From positions 62,001 to 126,000 of the forward strand of contig NZ_JANBBF010000013.1 in NCBI RefSeq assembly GCF_024648885.1: a stretch of 64,000 nucleotides of DNA. Direction: 5' to 3'. This document shows positions 6,631 to 14,225 of the stretch, piece by piece. The notes under the pieces are model-generated. The model made no database searches. It saw only the letters and a program-made list of their open reading frames with translations, and was not told where the DNA came from. The translations under genes and the position numbers were made by a program. How positions within the stretch are numbered: the stretch's first letter is position 1; every line of letters begins with the position of its first letter. Origin of the DNA: Prauserella salsuginis. Lineage in GTDB: Bacteria > Actinomycetota > Actinomycetes > Mycobacteriales > Pseudonocardiaceae.

Positions 6631-7820
6631 CCCCGCCGCCGAACCCCGCCGACACCCGGCCCGCCGACACCGGACCCGCCGACACCGGACCCGCCGACAC
6701 CGGACCCGCCGACACCGGACCCGCCGACCCACGGGCCGTCGATACGCATGCCGCCGGCACCCGGGCCACCGACGCGCGGGCCGTCACCGGTCGCGTCGTC
6801 CGTGCGGGCGGCCTTTCGCTGCGCATCGCACCGCGGACGCTCGTCGTCGGCGCCGTCGTCGCGGCGCTGCTCGCCGCCGTCATGGTCGTGACGCTGACCG
6901 CGGGCGAGTACTCGCTGACCCTCGGCCAGGTGCTCGCCTCCCTCGCCGGCCGCGGCGACGAGACGGGCGACTTCGTCGTCTACACGCTGATGCTGCCGCG
7001 GCTGCTGGTGGCGGTGCTCGTCGGCGCGATGCTCGCCGTCAGCGGTGCGATCCTGCAGACCGTCACCCGCAACTCGCTCGGCAGCCCCGACGTCATCGGA
7101 TTCACCAGTGCGGCCGCGACCGGCGCGCTCGTCGTCATCACGGTGCTCGGCGGCACGATGCTGCAGGTCTCGCTCGGTGCGCTGACCGGCGGCGTCGTCG
7201 CAGCTCTGCTGATCTACGTTCTCGCGTACCACCGCGGCGTGAGCGGCCTGCGGTTCGTGCTGATGGGCATCGGTATCAACGCGCTCGCCGTCGCCGCGAA
7301 CTCGATGCTCATCACGCGCGCGAGCCTGCACGACGCGCTCACCGCGCAGGCATGGCTCGTCGGCAGCGTCAACTCTCGCGGCTGGGAACACGTCGTCGCG
7401 GCCGCCGTCACGCTGGCCGTGCTGCTGCCGGTGGCGCTGTCGCGCACGCGGTCGCTGTCGATGATGGAACTCGGCGACGACACCGCGGGTGCGCTCGGCG
7501 TGCGCACCGGGCGTGACCGGACGTTGTTGATCGGCGTGAGCGTGCTGCTCGCCGCGTTCGCCGTCGCCGCCGCTGGACCCATCACGTTCGTGGCGCTGGC
7601 CGCGCCGCAGCTCACGCGCAGGCTCACACGCACGTCGGCGCCGGGTCTGGTGACGACCGCGCTCGTCGGGGCACTGCTGCTGGCCACGGGAGACCTGCTG
7701 GTGCAGCAACTGTTCCCCGCGGCACAGCTACCCGTCGGAACGGCCACGGGCTGTGTCGGCGGGCTGTACTTGATCTGGCTGCTGGCGTCCGAATGGCGCG
7801 GAAAGGGCAGGTACGCATGA
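6627..7820 (+). CDS. FecCD-family iron-siderophore ABC permease, second subunit
   Basis: 397 residues from GTG at 6627, overlapping the previous stop by four bases. The first 50 residues are a hydrophilic tail with four to five copies of a 15-bp unit encoding ADTGP, absent from ordinary family members. Then come R(M/L)LPRLLVAVLVGAMLAVSGA, QTVTRNSLGSPDVIGFTSAAATG and, near the end, GPITFVALAAPQLTRRL, the ATPase-coupling region. It pairs with the upstream permease as a heterodimer, like FepD/FepG. ATGA overlap couples it to the ATPase gene. Confidence 0.93.
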   Translation: MTPPPNPADTRPADTGPADTGPADTGPADTGPADPRAVDTHAAGTRATDARAVTGRVVRAGGLSLRIAPRTLVVGAVVAALLAAVMVVTLTAGEYSLTLGQVLASLAGRGDETGDFVVYTLMLPRLLVAVLVGAMLAVSGAILQTVTRNSLGSPDVIGFTSAAATGALVVITVLGGTMLQVSLGALTGGVVAALLIYVLAYHRGVSGLRFVLMGIGINALAVAANSMLITRASLHDALTAQAWLVGSVNSRGWEHVVAAAVTLAVLLPVALSRTRSLSMMELGDDTAGALGVRTGRDRTLLIGVSVLLAAFAVAAAGPITFVALAAPQLTRRLTRTSAPGLVTTALVGALLLATGDLLVQQLFPAAQLPVGTATGCVGGLYLIWLLASEWRGKGRYA

Positions 7821-8731
7821 CGAGGCTGCGCGCCGAAGACCTCACGCTCGCCTACGACCAGGCGACCGTCGCGCGGGAGCTGTCCGTCGACATCCCCGAC
7901 GGTTCGTTCACCGCGATCATCGGCCCCAACGCGTGCGGCAAGTCGACGCTGCTCAAAGCGCTCGCGCGGATGCTCAAACCCAAGGCGGGCACGGTGCACC
8001 TCGATGGCAAGGCGATCACGTCGCGGCGGTCGAAGGACGTGGCCAAGCGGCTGGGCCTGCTGCCGCAGTCGTCCACCGCGCCCGGCGGCATCACCGTCGG
8101 CGACCTCGTCGCCCGCGGCCGGTACCCGCACCAGAGCGTGCTCCGGCAGTGGTCGGCCGAGGACGAGGCCGTCGTGGCCGAGTCGATGCGGCTCACCGGC
8201 GTCGCGAACCTGGCGCAGCGGGTCGTCGACGAACTGTCCGGCGGGCAGCGGCAACGCGTGTGGCTGGCGATGGTGCTGGCCCAGCAGACGCCGATCCTGC
8301 TGCTCGACGAGCCGACGACGTTCCTCGACATCGCGCACCAGATCGAGGTCCTGGACCTGTGTGCGGACCTGCACGACGACGGCGAGCACACCCTCGTGGC
8401 CGTGCTGCACGACCTCAACCAGGCGTGCCGCTACGCCACGCACCTCGTCGTCATGCGCCCCGGCGGGATCGTCGCCGCGCAGGGCGAGCCGTCGCGGATC
8501 GTCACCGCCGGCCTCGTCGAGGACGTGTTCGGCCTGTCGTGCCGCGTCATCGACGACCCCGAGACCGGCACGCCGATGATCGTCCCCGCGGCCCGCACCG
8601 CCCGCTCGGCGTCCGCGGCCACACCGGCCTCGACGGAGCAGGAGCCGGTGCCTGGATCGACGGGCGGGGACGCGCAGCCCGCGTCACAGCACCATGGTCC
8701 GGTTGCCGTGCACGAGGACGCGGCCCTCTAG
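7817..8731 (+). CDS. Iron-siderophore ABC transporter ATPase (FepC/FecE type)
   Basis: 304 residues. Walker A is GPNACGKST near residue 40, the ABC signature is LSGGQRQRV, Walker B is ILLLDEPT and the switch histidine is in LHDLNQA. The assignment to iron-siderophore importers comes from the FecE-like sequence and the two FecCD permeases in the same operon. The last 45 residues are a low-complexity Ala/Ser/Thr/Gln extension and its coding sequence overlaps the 3' end of the convergent purU by 48 bp. ATG at 7817 overlaps the preceding stop (ATGA). Confidence 0.95.
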   Translation: MTRLRAEDLTLAYDQATVARELSVDIPDGSFTAIIGPNACGKSTLLKALARMLKPKAGTVHLDGKAITSRRSKDVAKRLGLLPQSSTAPGGITVGDLVARGRYPHQSVLRQWSAEDEAVVAESMRLTGVANLAQRVVDELSGGQRQRVWLAMVLAQQTPILLLDEPTTFLDIAHQIEVLDLCADLHDDGEHTLVAVLHDLNQACRYATHLVVMRPGGIVAAQGEPSRIVTAGLVEDVFGLSCRVIDDPETGTPMIVPAARTARSASAATPASTEQEPVPGSTGGDAQPASQHHGPVAVHEDAAL

Positions 8732-9559
8732 GTGCCACCGCAGGCCGCGCGAGAGCGTCACCTTCTCGACGTCGCGGCCCTTGCGGATCATGTCGTCGAC
8801 CGAATCGGTGTGGTCGACCCGCATCACGTCCTGCTCGATGATCGGCCCCGCGTCGAGGTCGGCCGTCACGTAGTGGCACGTCGCGCCGACCAGCTTCACG
8901 CCGCGCAGGTGCGCCTGGTGGTACGGGCGCGCGCCGATGAACGACGGCAGGAAGCTGTGGTGGATGTTGATCGCGCGGCCCTGCCACGCCTCGCACAGTT
9001 CCGGCGGGAGGATCTGCATGAACCGCGCCAGCACCACCGCGTGCGGGTCGTGGGCGTCGACCAGCTTCGCCACCTGCGCGAACGCCTCGGCCTTCGACTC
9101 GGGGCCGGTGCCGAACGGCACGTGGTGGAACGGGATCCCGTGCGCACGCGTGATGTCTGCGAGGTGCTCGTGGTTGCCGATCACCGCGGCGACGTCGACG
9201 TCCAACTCCCCGGAGGCGACGCGGCCCAGCAGGTCGTACAGGCAGTGGCCCTCCTTCGACACGAGGATCACCACGCGCCTGCGTTCGGCGCTGTCGAAGA
9301 CCTTCCAGTCGGCCTCCGCACCGAGCGACCGCGCGATACCGGCGAACCGCGCGCGCAGCTCGTCGATGTCGAACGGGACGGACTCGGCGGTCACCACCTG
9401 CCGCGTGAAGAACCAGCCCGTGTCCGGGTCGGTGTGGTAGGCCGAGTCGGTGATCCAGCCGCCGAGCTCGGCGAGGAACGACGAGATGCGGGCGACGATC
9501 CCCGTGCGGTCGGGGCAGCCGAACTTGATGACGTACTTGCGCGTATCGGGCACGGCCAC
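8684..9559 (-). CDS. purU: Formyltetrahydrofolate deformylase
   Basis: 291 residues. An N-terminal ACT domain (KFGCPDRTGIVARISSFLAELGG) precedes a formyltransferase-fold hydrolase domain with INIHHSFLPSFIGARPYHQA and DLDAGPIIEQDVMRVDHTDS. PurU hydrolyses 10-formyl-THF to THF and formate, balancing one-carbon pools and supplying formate to PurT. GTG at 9559 gives the full ACT domain. A second GTG at 9553 lies 8 nt after GATAAT and could be the start of a leaderless mRNA. It converges on the siderophore ATPase gene with a 48-bp overlap. Confidence 0.95.
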   Translation of the reverse strand: MAVPDTRKYVIKFGCPDRTGIVARISSFLAELGGWITDSAYHTDPDTGWFFTRQVVTAESVPFDIDELRARFAGIARSLGAEADWKVFDSAERRRVVILVSKEGHCLYDLLGRVASGELDVDVAAVIGNHEHLADITRAHGIPFHHVPFGTGPESKAEAFAQVAKLVDAHDPHAVVLARFMQILPPELCEAWQGRAINIHHSFLPSFIGARPYHQAHLRGVKLVGATCHYVTADLDAGPIIEQDVMRVDHTDSVDDMIRKGRDVEKVTLSRGLRWHLEGRVLVHGNRTMVL

Positions 9560-9588
9560 CCATTATCCGCCGACGGAGTTCGCGCTGG

Positions 9589-10401
9589 TCAGGGGGTCTC
9601 GAGCGGATCGAGGAGCGTGGCTTCGCCGGTGATCGACACGTCGGCAGGCCTGCGCCAGAGCCGCTTGTAGACGGCGTCCGCACCGCCGCTGAGGGTGACG
9701 TCGGGGTCGGCGGGGCCCGTCAGTGCGGGCGGCTGCCCCGGCGCGAGCGCCAGCGACCACAGCCTGCGGGCGTCCTCGGCGTGCACCAGCACCGTGCCGC
9801 GCGCCTCGACCGCCGACCAGTCCGCCCTCCTGCGGTGGATGATCATCGACAACGCCTCGTCCACGCCGTCGGCCGCGAACATCGTGTCGAACGTCGTGGC
9901 GTCCCGTCCTGCGGCGAGTTCGGCGTCGAGCCGGTGGATGGCGGCCTCGTGTGCCTGCCTGCGGGCCCATGCGCGGAGATTCGCCTCGTAGCACGGGAAC
10001 GGCATGTGGGCCGGTGTTTCCGGGCCGCTGTCGAACGCCCGGCGCAGCTCCGCGCGGGTGCCGTCCCACCACGGGACGATCTCGTCCCACTCCTTCGGCG
10101 GGCGCTCGCCGCGCGGTTCACCGCCGTGCGGATCGGCGATGCACGCCAGCACCCACGCCTGCACCGCCGCCACGTGCCTAACGAGGCGCGCGACAGTCCA
10201 CTCCGGACACGTCGGCACCGTCGCCTCCGGGCCCGCCGCCAGCGCCGCCTCCCGCAACGCGTCGCCCTGCTCGTCGAACGCCGTCAACAGGGTCTCGTAG
10301 CTCAGCGGACCGTCGTTGCCCTGCGGACCGTCGTTGCTCCGCGGACGGTCGTTGCTCCGCGGGCTGGGGGTGTGGTTCGGATTTGCCGCGTCGGTGTTCA
10401 C
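9589..10401 (-). CDS. Maleylpyruvate isomerase-type (DinB-like) mycothiol-dependent protein
   Basis: About 270 residues of the actinobacterial family with a DinB-like four-helix metal-binding domain (CPEWTVARLVRHVAAVQAWV near the N terminus, histidine in ARRQAHEAAIHRLDAE) and a C-terminal alpha/beta domain (ALTGPADPDVTLSGGADAVYKRLW) like sterol carrier folds. Members are thought to use mycothiol as thiol cofactor; the reaction is unknown. GTG at 10401 is preferred; ATG at 10425 is possible. The N-terminal tail is encoded by three 18-bp repeats (10303-10360) giving SNDGP-like peptides. The upstream dedA reading frame overlaps it by more than 200 bp. Confidence 0.8.
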   Translation of the reverse strand: MNTDAANPNHTPSPRSNDRPRSNDGPQGNDGPLSYETLLTAFDEQGDALREAALAAGPEATVPTCPEWTVARLVRHVAAVQAWVLACIADPHGGEPRGERPPKEWDEIVPWWDGTRAELRRAFDSGPETPAHMPFPCYEANLRAWARRQAHEAAIHRLDAELAAGRDATTFDTMFAADGVDEALSMIIHRRRADWSAVEARGTVLVHAEDARRLWSLALAPGQPPALTGPADPDVTLSGGADAVYKRLWRRPADVSITGEATLLDPLETP

Positions 10402-11005
10402 GGCGCGACAGTAGCCGCCTGCCACCCTCGACGAAACCCAAGGTCAGCAGTCCCAGTGCGAACGCGGCGAGCAGTCCCGCAACCGGATCGTCGGCGAAAC
10501 TCGCCGCACCCGCCGCCCCGATGAGCACCGAGTAGACCGCCCAGATCGTCGTGCCCGCGAGGTCGAGCAGCGCGAACCGGCCGAACGGATACCTCAGCCC
10601 GCCCGTCGCCAGCGCCGACGCGACCCGCCCGCCCGGGAAGTAGCGACCCGCGACGATCAACACCACAGCGTGCCTGTCGAGCCGGTCGGCGGCCCACGCG
10701 TAGTTGCGCCTGCCGCGTTCGCTGCGCACCAGCCGCGAGATGCCGAACGGGCCCAGCCCGCGGCCGATCCCGTGGCCCGCGCAGTCACCCGCCCAGGCGC
10801 CGAACGCCGCCACCGCGGTCAGACCGGCCAGCGCCGTCACGTCGGAGGTACCCAGCAGCACCGCCATCGTGATCACGGTCGACTCGCTGGGCATGAACGG
10901 AAGCAGTGCATCCAGCCCGGCGATCGCGAACACCACCAGCCACAGCCACGGCTCGTCGAGGTGGCTCTGCAGCAGCGTGGTGATGTCGTGCAGCACGTCA
11001 AACAT
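10178..11005 (-). CDS. DedA-family membrane protein (SNARE-associated/VTT domain)
   Basis: 275 residues. Residues 1-205 are a standard DedA protein: LPFMPSESTVI, GDCAGHGIGRGLG, RHAVVLIVAGRYFPGGRVASALATGG and several membrane helices. DedA proteins are implicated in moving lipids such as undecaprenyl phosphate or phosphatidylethanolamine across the membrane. The last 65 residues or so are low-complexity (QRPSAEQRRSAGQRRSAEL) and are encoded by the same DNA as the start of the next gene in another frame, so the natural end may be shorter. It starts 8 bp before the stop of the acyltransferase gene, as one operon with olsB and olsA-like genes. Confidence 0.85.
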   Translation of the reverse strand: MFDVLHDITTLLQSHLDEPWLWLVVFAIAGLDALLPFMPSESTVITMAVLLGTSDVTALAGLTAVAAFGAWAGDCAGHGIGRGLGPFGISRLVRSERGRRNYAWAADRLDRHAVVLIVAGRYFPGGRVASALATGGLRYPFGRFALLDLAGTTIWAVYSVLIGAAGAASFADDPVAGLLAAFALGLLTLGFVEGGRRLLSRREHRRGKSEPHPQPAEQRPSAEQRRSAGQRRSAELRDPVDGVRRAGRRVAGGGAGGGPGGDGADVSGVDCRAPR

Positions 11006-11948
11006 GCGCGGCCCCGGCGTCGGTGCCGGTGTGCCCGCGGGAACCCGTCGCGTGGACGGCGCGCGTGAGGCGTTGAGACTCGCCCTGAACGGCGCGCTGC
11101 GCGCGGTGGGCGAGCGCGCGGCGGTCGCCTGCCGGTTCGAGGGGGCGGTGGCACTCGGCGTGGATCGTCAGATCGCGGGCACGGATCACGCGGGGCAGCG
11201 AGGAGGCGAGGCCGTCGTCGCCGACGAACGCCGCGATCGTGGACGGTTCGCCGCGCTGGCGGTAGGACAGCGTGACGGGACGAATCGGTGCGCCGGCGTC
11301 CAGCGCGGCCTGGAACACGGCCCGGCGGAACGGGCCGCCCGGGCCGCTGCACCACGTCGTCGCCTCGGGGAAGGCCATGACGGTCTCGCCTGCGCGGAGA
11401 CGCTCGGCGACGGCGTCGACCGAGGCCGGCAGCCCGCGCAGCGACCACCGGTCGAGCAGCAACGTCCCCATCCGCCGCGCCTGCCTGCCGATGAAGGGCC
11501 AGCTCGCGACCTCACGTTTCGCCAGGAACGTCAACGGTTCGAGAGCCAGCAACGCCGGAATGTCCAGCCACGACACGTGATTCGCGACCACGAGCGTCCC
11601 GACGCCGCCGTGTTGCGTTTCCCGGGGGCTGTGTTGCGCTCGCCCGTCACCCGACCGCCGCCTCTCATCGACGCGCTGCCGCGCGATTGCAGCCATGCGG
11701 TCGTGTTGTGCCCACTCGTGCGCCGCTGTCCCCGGGTGCCACCCGGTCGCCGGGCACTCGTCGGTGCGCCGTGGAGACCCCGCCACGGCGAGCGGGCCCG
11801 TCGCCGTGAGCGTGACGCCCAGGGTGTCGAGGGCCGCCGCCGCTCGGCGCCGGATGGTGTCGCCGGTGTCGTGGTCACCGTCGGTGTCGTCGGGGAGAGT
11901 GCCGGTCAGGACTTTCGCGAGGGCCACGGTTCGCCGCACGCTCTCCAT
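10998..11948 (-). CDS. olsA: PlsC-type acyltransferase, probable OlsA of ornithine-lipid synthesis
   Basis: About 316 residues. The acyltransferase motifs are VANHVSWLDIPALLAL (HX4D), AKREVASWPFIGRQARRMGTLLLDR, and AFPEATTWCSGPGG. The family acylates a free hydroxyl of lysophosphatidate or lyso-ornithine lipid. Because olsB lies directly upstream on the same strand, the O-acyltransferase step of ornithine lipids is the likely job. Just before the VGTLVVANHVSW strand there is an insertion of some 30 residues (RQRVDERRRSGDGRAQHSPR and following) that is a translated copy of the dispersed repeat. ATG at 11948 is preferred; GTG at 11957 is possible. Confidence 0.82.
   Translation of the reverse strand: MESVRRTVALAKVLTGTLPDDTDGDHDTGDTIRRRAAAALDTLGVTLTATGPLAVAGSPRRTDECPATGWHPGTAAHEWAQHDRMAAIARQRVDERRRSGDGRAQHSPRETQHGGVGTLVVANHVSWLDIPALLALEPLTFLAKREVASWPFIGRQARRMGTLLLDRWSLRGLPASVDAVAERLRAGETVMAFPEATTWCSGPGGPFRRAVFQAALDAGAPIRPVTLSYRQRGEPSTIAAFVGDDGLASSLPRVIRARDLTIHAECHRPLEPAGDRRALAHRAQRAVQGESQRLTRAVHATGSRGHTGTDAGAAHV
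11604..11693 (-). repeat. Composite repeat copy inside the acyltransferase gene, in frame
   Basis: On the minus strand the head module (GCGCGGCAGCGCGTCGATGA, then GGCGGCGGTCGGGTGACGGG) is followed by two 21-bp tail units (GCAACACAGCCCCCGGGAAA, GCAACACGGCGG). It is translated as part of the acyltransferase and keeps the frame open. The same head and tail are intergenic at 5344 and 43450. Confidence 0.85.
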
Positions 11949-12028
11949 GGTCGACACCGGCGGCAACTGGTGCGTGACGCAGCGGGGAGTGCATGGTGAA
12001 CTCGCCTGCCACGGGCCCGCTCCCGCGT

Positions 12029-12880
12029 TCACCGGTCGTCTCCGAGCAGGTAACGCAGGTAACGCAGGTAGCGGTCGTCGACGTCGGCGAGTCGCAGCAG
12101 CACGTAGAAGTCCGCGACGTCGAAATCCGGGTCGTGGGCGGGCGGTCCGCAGACCCAGGCACCGAGGCGCAGATAGCCGCGCAGCAGTGGTGGAAGGTCG
12201 GCGTACCGCGGGTGGTCGGCGCGGTGCGGTGGCAGCCAGGGACGGTACGGGCGCACGCGGTACTCGGCCGGTGAAGCGTGCCGGGTGGCCGCGAGATGCC
12301 AGGCGGTCGCCGCCGCGTGGCCGCCGTCGGCCAGCGGCACCGACGCGCAACCGCCCAGGTAGCGATGGCCTGCCAGCAGCGTGTACCTGGCGAGTGCGGA
12401 CCACATCAGCGTGATGACGGAACCGTTGCGGTGAGCGGGAGCGACGCAGGAACGGCCCGCCTCGACGATCTCGCCGGCGAGGGGGTCGAGGGCACCGAGG
12501 TCGAACTCGGTGGCGGAGTACGGGACGGGCGAGCGGTGCGGCGGAAGGATGCGGTACGTGCCGACGATCTCGCCGGTCGGTTCGTGCGTGACGATGAGGT
12601 GATCGCACAGCTCGTCGAACGCGTCGGCGTCGAGCACCGCGTGTCCTGCATTCGACACCGCGTGTCCTGCGTTCAGACCCGCGTGTTCTGCATTCGTGTC
12701 GCCGTGTTGCAGATTCCGGTGCTGGTGTTGCGATTCGCCGGCATGAGCGGCTGTCAGGTCGGCGCCGAGTTCGCCGGCGAACACGGCCGTCCGGAGCCGT
12801 TGCGCGGCACGGACCTCGTCTCGGGTGTCGGCGATGCGGGCCGTGTAGGTCCGCGTGGCCGCGGTGGACAACACGGGCAT
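12029..12880 (-). CDS. olsB: Ornithine N-acyltransferase (OlsB-like, GNAT fold)
   Basis: 283 residues from ATG at 12880, preceded by GGAGAG. The blocks RAAQRLRTAVFAGELGADL, DAFDELCDHLIVTHEPTGEIVGTYRILPP, FDLGALDPLAGEIVEAGRSCVAPAHRNGSVI and ADFYVLLRLADVDDRYLRYL are those of OlsB, which moves a 3-hydroxyacyl group from acyl carrier protein to the alpha amine of ornithine. With the acyltransferase next door it would make ornithine lipids, phosphorus-free membrane lipids often induced by phosphate starvation. Between GADL and DAFDELC there are about 30 extra residues (NAEHAGLNAGHAVSNAGHAV) encoded by the 21-bp repeat. The conserved blocks on both sides are intact, so the protein may still be active. 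Confidence 0.85.
   Translation of the reverse strand: MPVLSTAATRTYTARIADTRDEVRAAQRLRTAVFAGELGADLTAAHAGESQHQHRNLQHGDTNAEHAGLNAGHAVSNAGHAVLDADAFDELCDHLIVTHEPTGEIVGTYRILPPHRSPVPYSATEFDLGALDPLAGEIVEAGRSCVAPAHRNGSVITLMWSALARYTLLAGHRYLGGCASVPLADGGHAAATAWHLAATRHASPAEYRVRPYRPWLPPHRADHPRYADLPPLLRGYLRLGAWVCGPPAHDPDFDVADFYVLLRLADVDDRYLRYLRYLLGDDR
12637..12740 (-). repeat. 21-bp repeat units inside olsB, in frame
   Basis: Five degenerate copies with a 21-bp period; on the plus strand the units start GCGTGTCCTGCATTCGACAC (12639), GCGTGTCCTGCGTTCAGACC (12660), GCGTGTTCTGCATTCGTGTC (12681), then two decayed copies containing GTGTTGC. Identical types stand between genes at 13050, 41710 and 45430. Confidence 0.88.
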
Positions 12881-13389
12881 GGCGCTCTCCGTTCCTCGGG
12901 TGTGCATCGAATGCGTACAAGGAGGAGAAAAACACCGGAGAAACGGCATTGACCAGGGGATGCGGCCGATGTCAGGGACATGTCCGGGCGGACCCCGAGA
13001 CCCCTGGTGGGGCTACCCCCACCAAGGCCGGCCGACGTCTTGCTCGTCGCGCGTGTTCTGCACCCCGCGTGTTCTGCACTCGGCCACCCGTGTTCTGCAT
13101 TCGGAACCTCGACTGCTGCAGTCAGCACCGGGTGTTCTGCATTCGGAACCTCGACTTGCTGCGCTCGCCGGCGAGAGTTCTGCGCTCACCACGTCGAGAT
13201 CGCCCCCTCCGGGACGAAGAGATCGGCACCCGGGCTCGTCCGAGTGCCGCACCTGCCGGCCGGGGCGACCTGTCGCGGCACTGTCGCATCGGGAATCCCG
13301 CAGCACAAGGCGGGGCCGCGTAACGAAAACGTCCACCGGAGTGCGCAACACGGCCCCTGGGAAACGCAACACGACCCCGCTGGCGTCGA
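12881..13389. repeat. Repeat-filled gap of 509 bp between olsB and the DinB-like gene
   Basis: No gene is supported here. At 13005-13024 TGGTGGGG pairs with CCCCACCA as a short hairpin. From 13050 to about 13190 there are six or so 20-21-bp units of the GTGTTCTGCATTCGGAACCT type. At 13336-13378 there are two units of the GCAACACGGCCCCTGGGAAA type. The olsB promoter must lie in 12881-12960, where the sequence is less repetitive. Confidence 0.75.
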
Positions 13390-14025
13390 TCAGAAGGCGC
13401 TGACAGTCGTCGGCATCCGCTCGGTGCGGGCCAACGCGCTGATCAACCGAGCCTGACCGTGACGTTCCGTGGCCAGATCTGCCAGGAGGTGGAGCACCGG
13501 CGCGAATGCATCCGCGGGAAAAGTCGGCGTGGCGACGTCGACGCTGCGTGCGAGGTCGTCGGAGTGAACGACGATCTCCACCAGCCGGGTGAGGAGGAAG
13601 TCGGTGCGGCGAAGGCTCCACCCCTGCCAAGGAATCGTGACGGTCCGCTGGGCTCGGTTGCTGCGCAGGAGATCGTCCACCTGGTCGAAAGCCTCTCGGC
13701 ATCTGCGCACCATGGCGTCGAACCCGCTAGCGGCCTCGGATTCGTCCCGGGTCCGGTCGTTCGCCGGGTCGTCGAGTGAATCGGCCAGCACCCACGCGGC
13801 ACGTCGGTAGTGGTCCGCGGTCTTGTCGATCGGCGGGTCCGTCGCCGGCACGGGCAGGATCTCCGCGGCCCGCACGACCTGCCTGCCGAGGTGGCAGGCG
13901 AGCATGCCGACCGTCATCCGCTCGAGGGAGCTGTCGGAATCCCAGTTCCGTTCGACGGCGGGGTCGCCGACGAGGCCGAGCGCGATTCGTCCGGCAGCGA
14001 GGAACGCGCGATCACGGTTCTCCAT
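13390..14025 (-). CDS. DinB-like/maleylpyruvate isomerase-type protein
   Basis: 211 residues. Starts MENRDRAFLAAGRIALGLV at ATG 14025, followed by the family block LERMTVGMLACHLGRQVVRAAE and later TDFLLTRLVEIVVHSDDLARS with the metal-ligand histidine. This is the four-helix DinB-like fold seen in mycothiol-dependent isomerases and many uncharacterised actinobacterial proteins; the reaction is not known. An open frame continues upstream into the 21-bp array and encodes LRFPGAVLRFPGP-like peptides, but homology starts at MENRD. It stands alone between two repeat arrays. Confidence 0.8.
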   Translation of the reverse strand: MENRDRAFLAAGRIALGLVGDPAVERNWDSDSSLERMTVGMLACHLGRQVVRAAEILPVPATDPPIDKTADHYRRAAWVLADSLDDPANDRTRDESEAASGFDAMVRRCREAFDQVDDLLRSNRAQRTVTIPWQGWSLRRTDFLLTRLVEIVVHSDDLARSVDVATPTFPADAFAPVLHLLADLATERHGQARLISALARTERMPTTVSAF

Positions 14026-14086
14026 GCGCCGATCGTAGGTGGCGGCCAGGTCCGTGGGCCGCGTGCGGAGGTCGTTGCCCGGAGTG

Positions 14087-14203
14087 CGCAACACGGTCTC
14101 TGGGAAACGCAACATGGCCCCTGGAAACCGCAACACGGGCCCCGGAAAGCGCAACACGGCCCCTGGAAACCGCAACACGGGCCCTGGAAGACGCAACATG
14201 GCG
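14087..14203 (+). repeat. Tandem array of 21-bp units, best example in the window
   Basis: Five and a half contiguous units, each 21 bp, all beginning CGCAACA and differing mainly in the middle, for example CGCAACACGGTCTCTGGGAA, CGCAACATGGCCCCTGGAAA and CGCAACACGGGCCCCGGAAA. There are no spacers between units. No head module is adjacent. The array fills the space between the DinB-like gene and the methyltransferase gene. Confidence 0.92.
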
Positions 14204-14225
14204 TGCCCTGTGCAGGACGTGCGGG

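Noticed and set aside
6198-7709. Minus-strand open frame of about 500 codons over the permease genes
   Set aside because: Composition is Asp/Gly/Arg/His low complexity; the plus strand encodes FecCD permeases with all motifs.
10998-12935. One 645-residue protein covering both the acyltransferase and the olsB region
   Set aside because: Upstream of 11948 the frame translates the olsB gene out of frame into Arg/Pro-rich sequence; two separate genes explain the motifs.
14087-14203. CRISPR array
   Set aside because: Units are contiguous and degenerate with no unique spacers between them, and there are no cas genes; it is a minisatellite.
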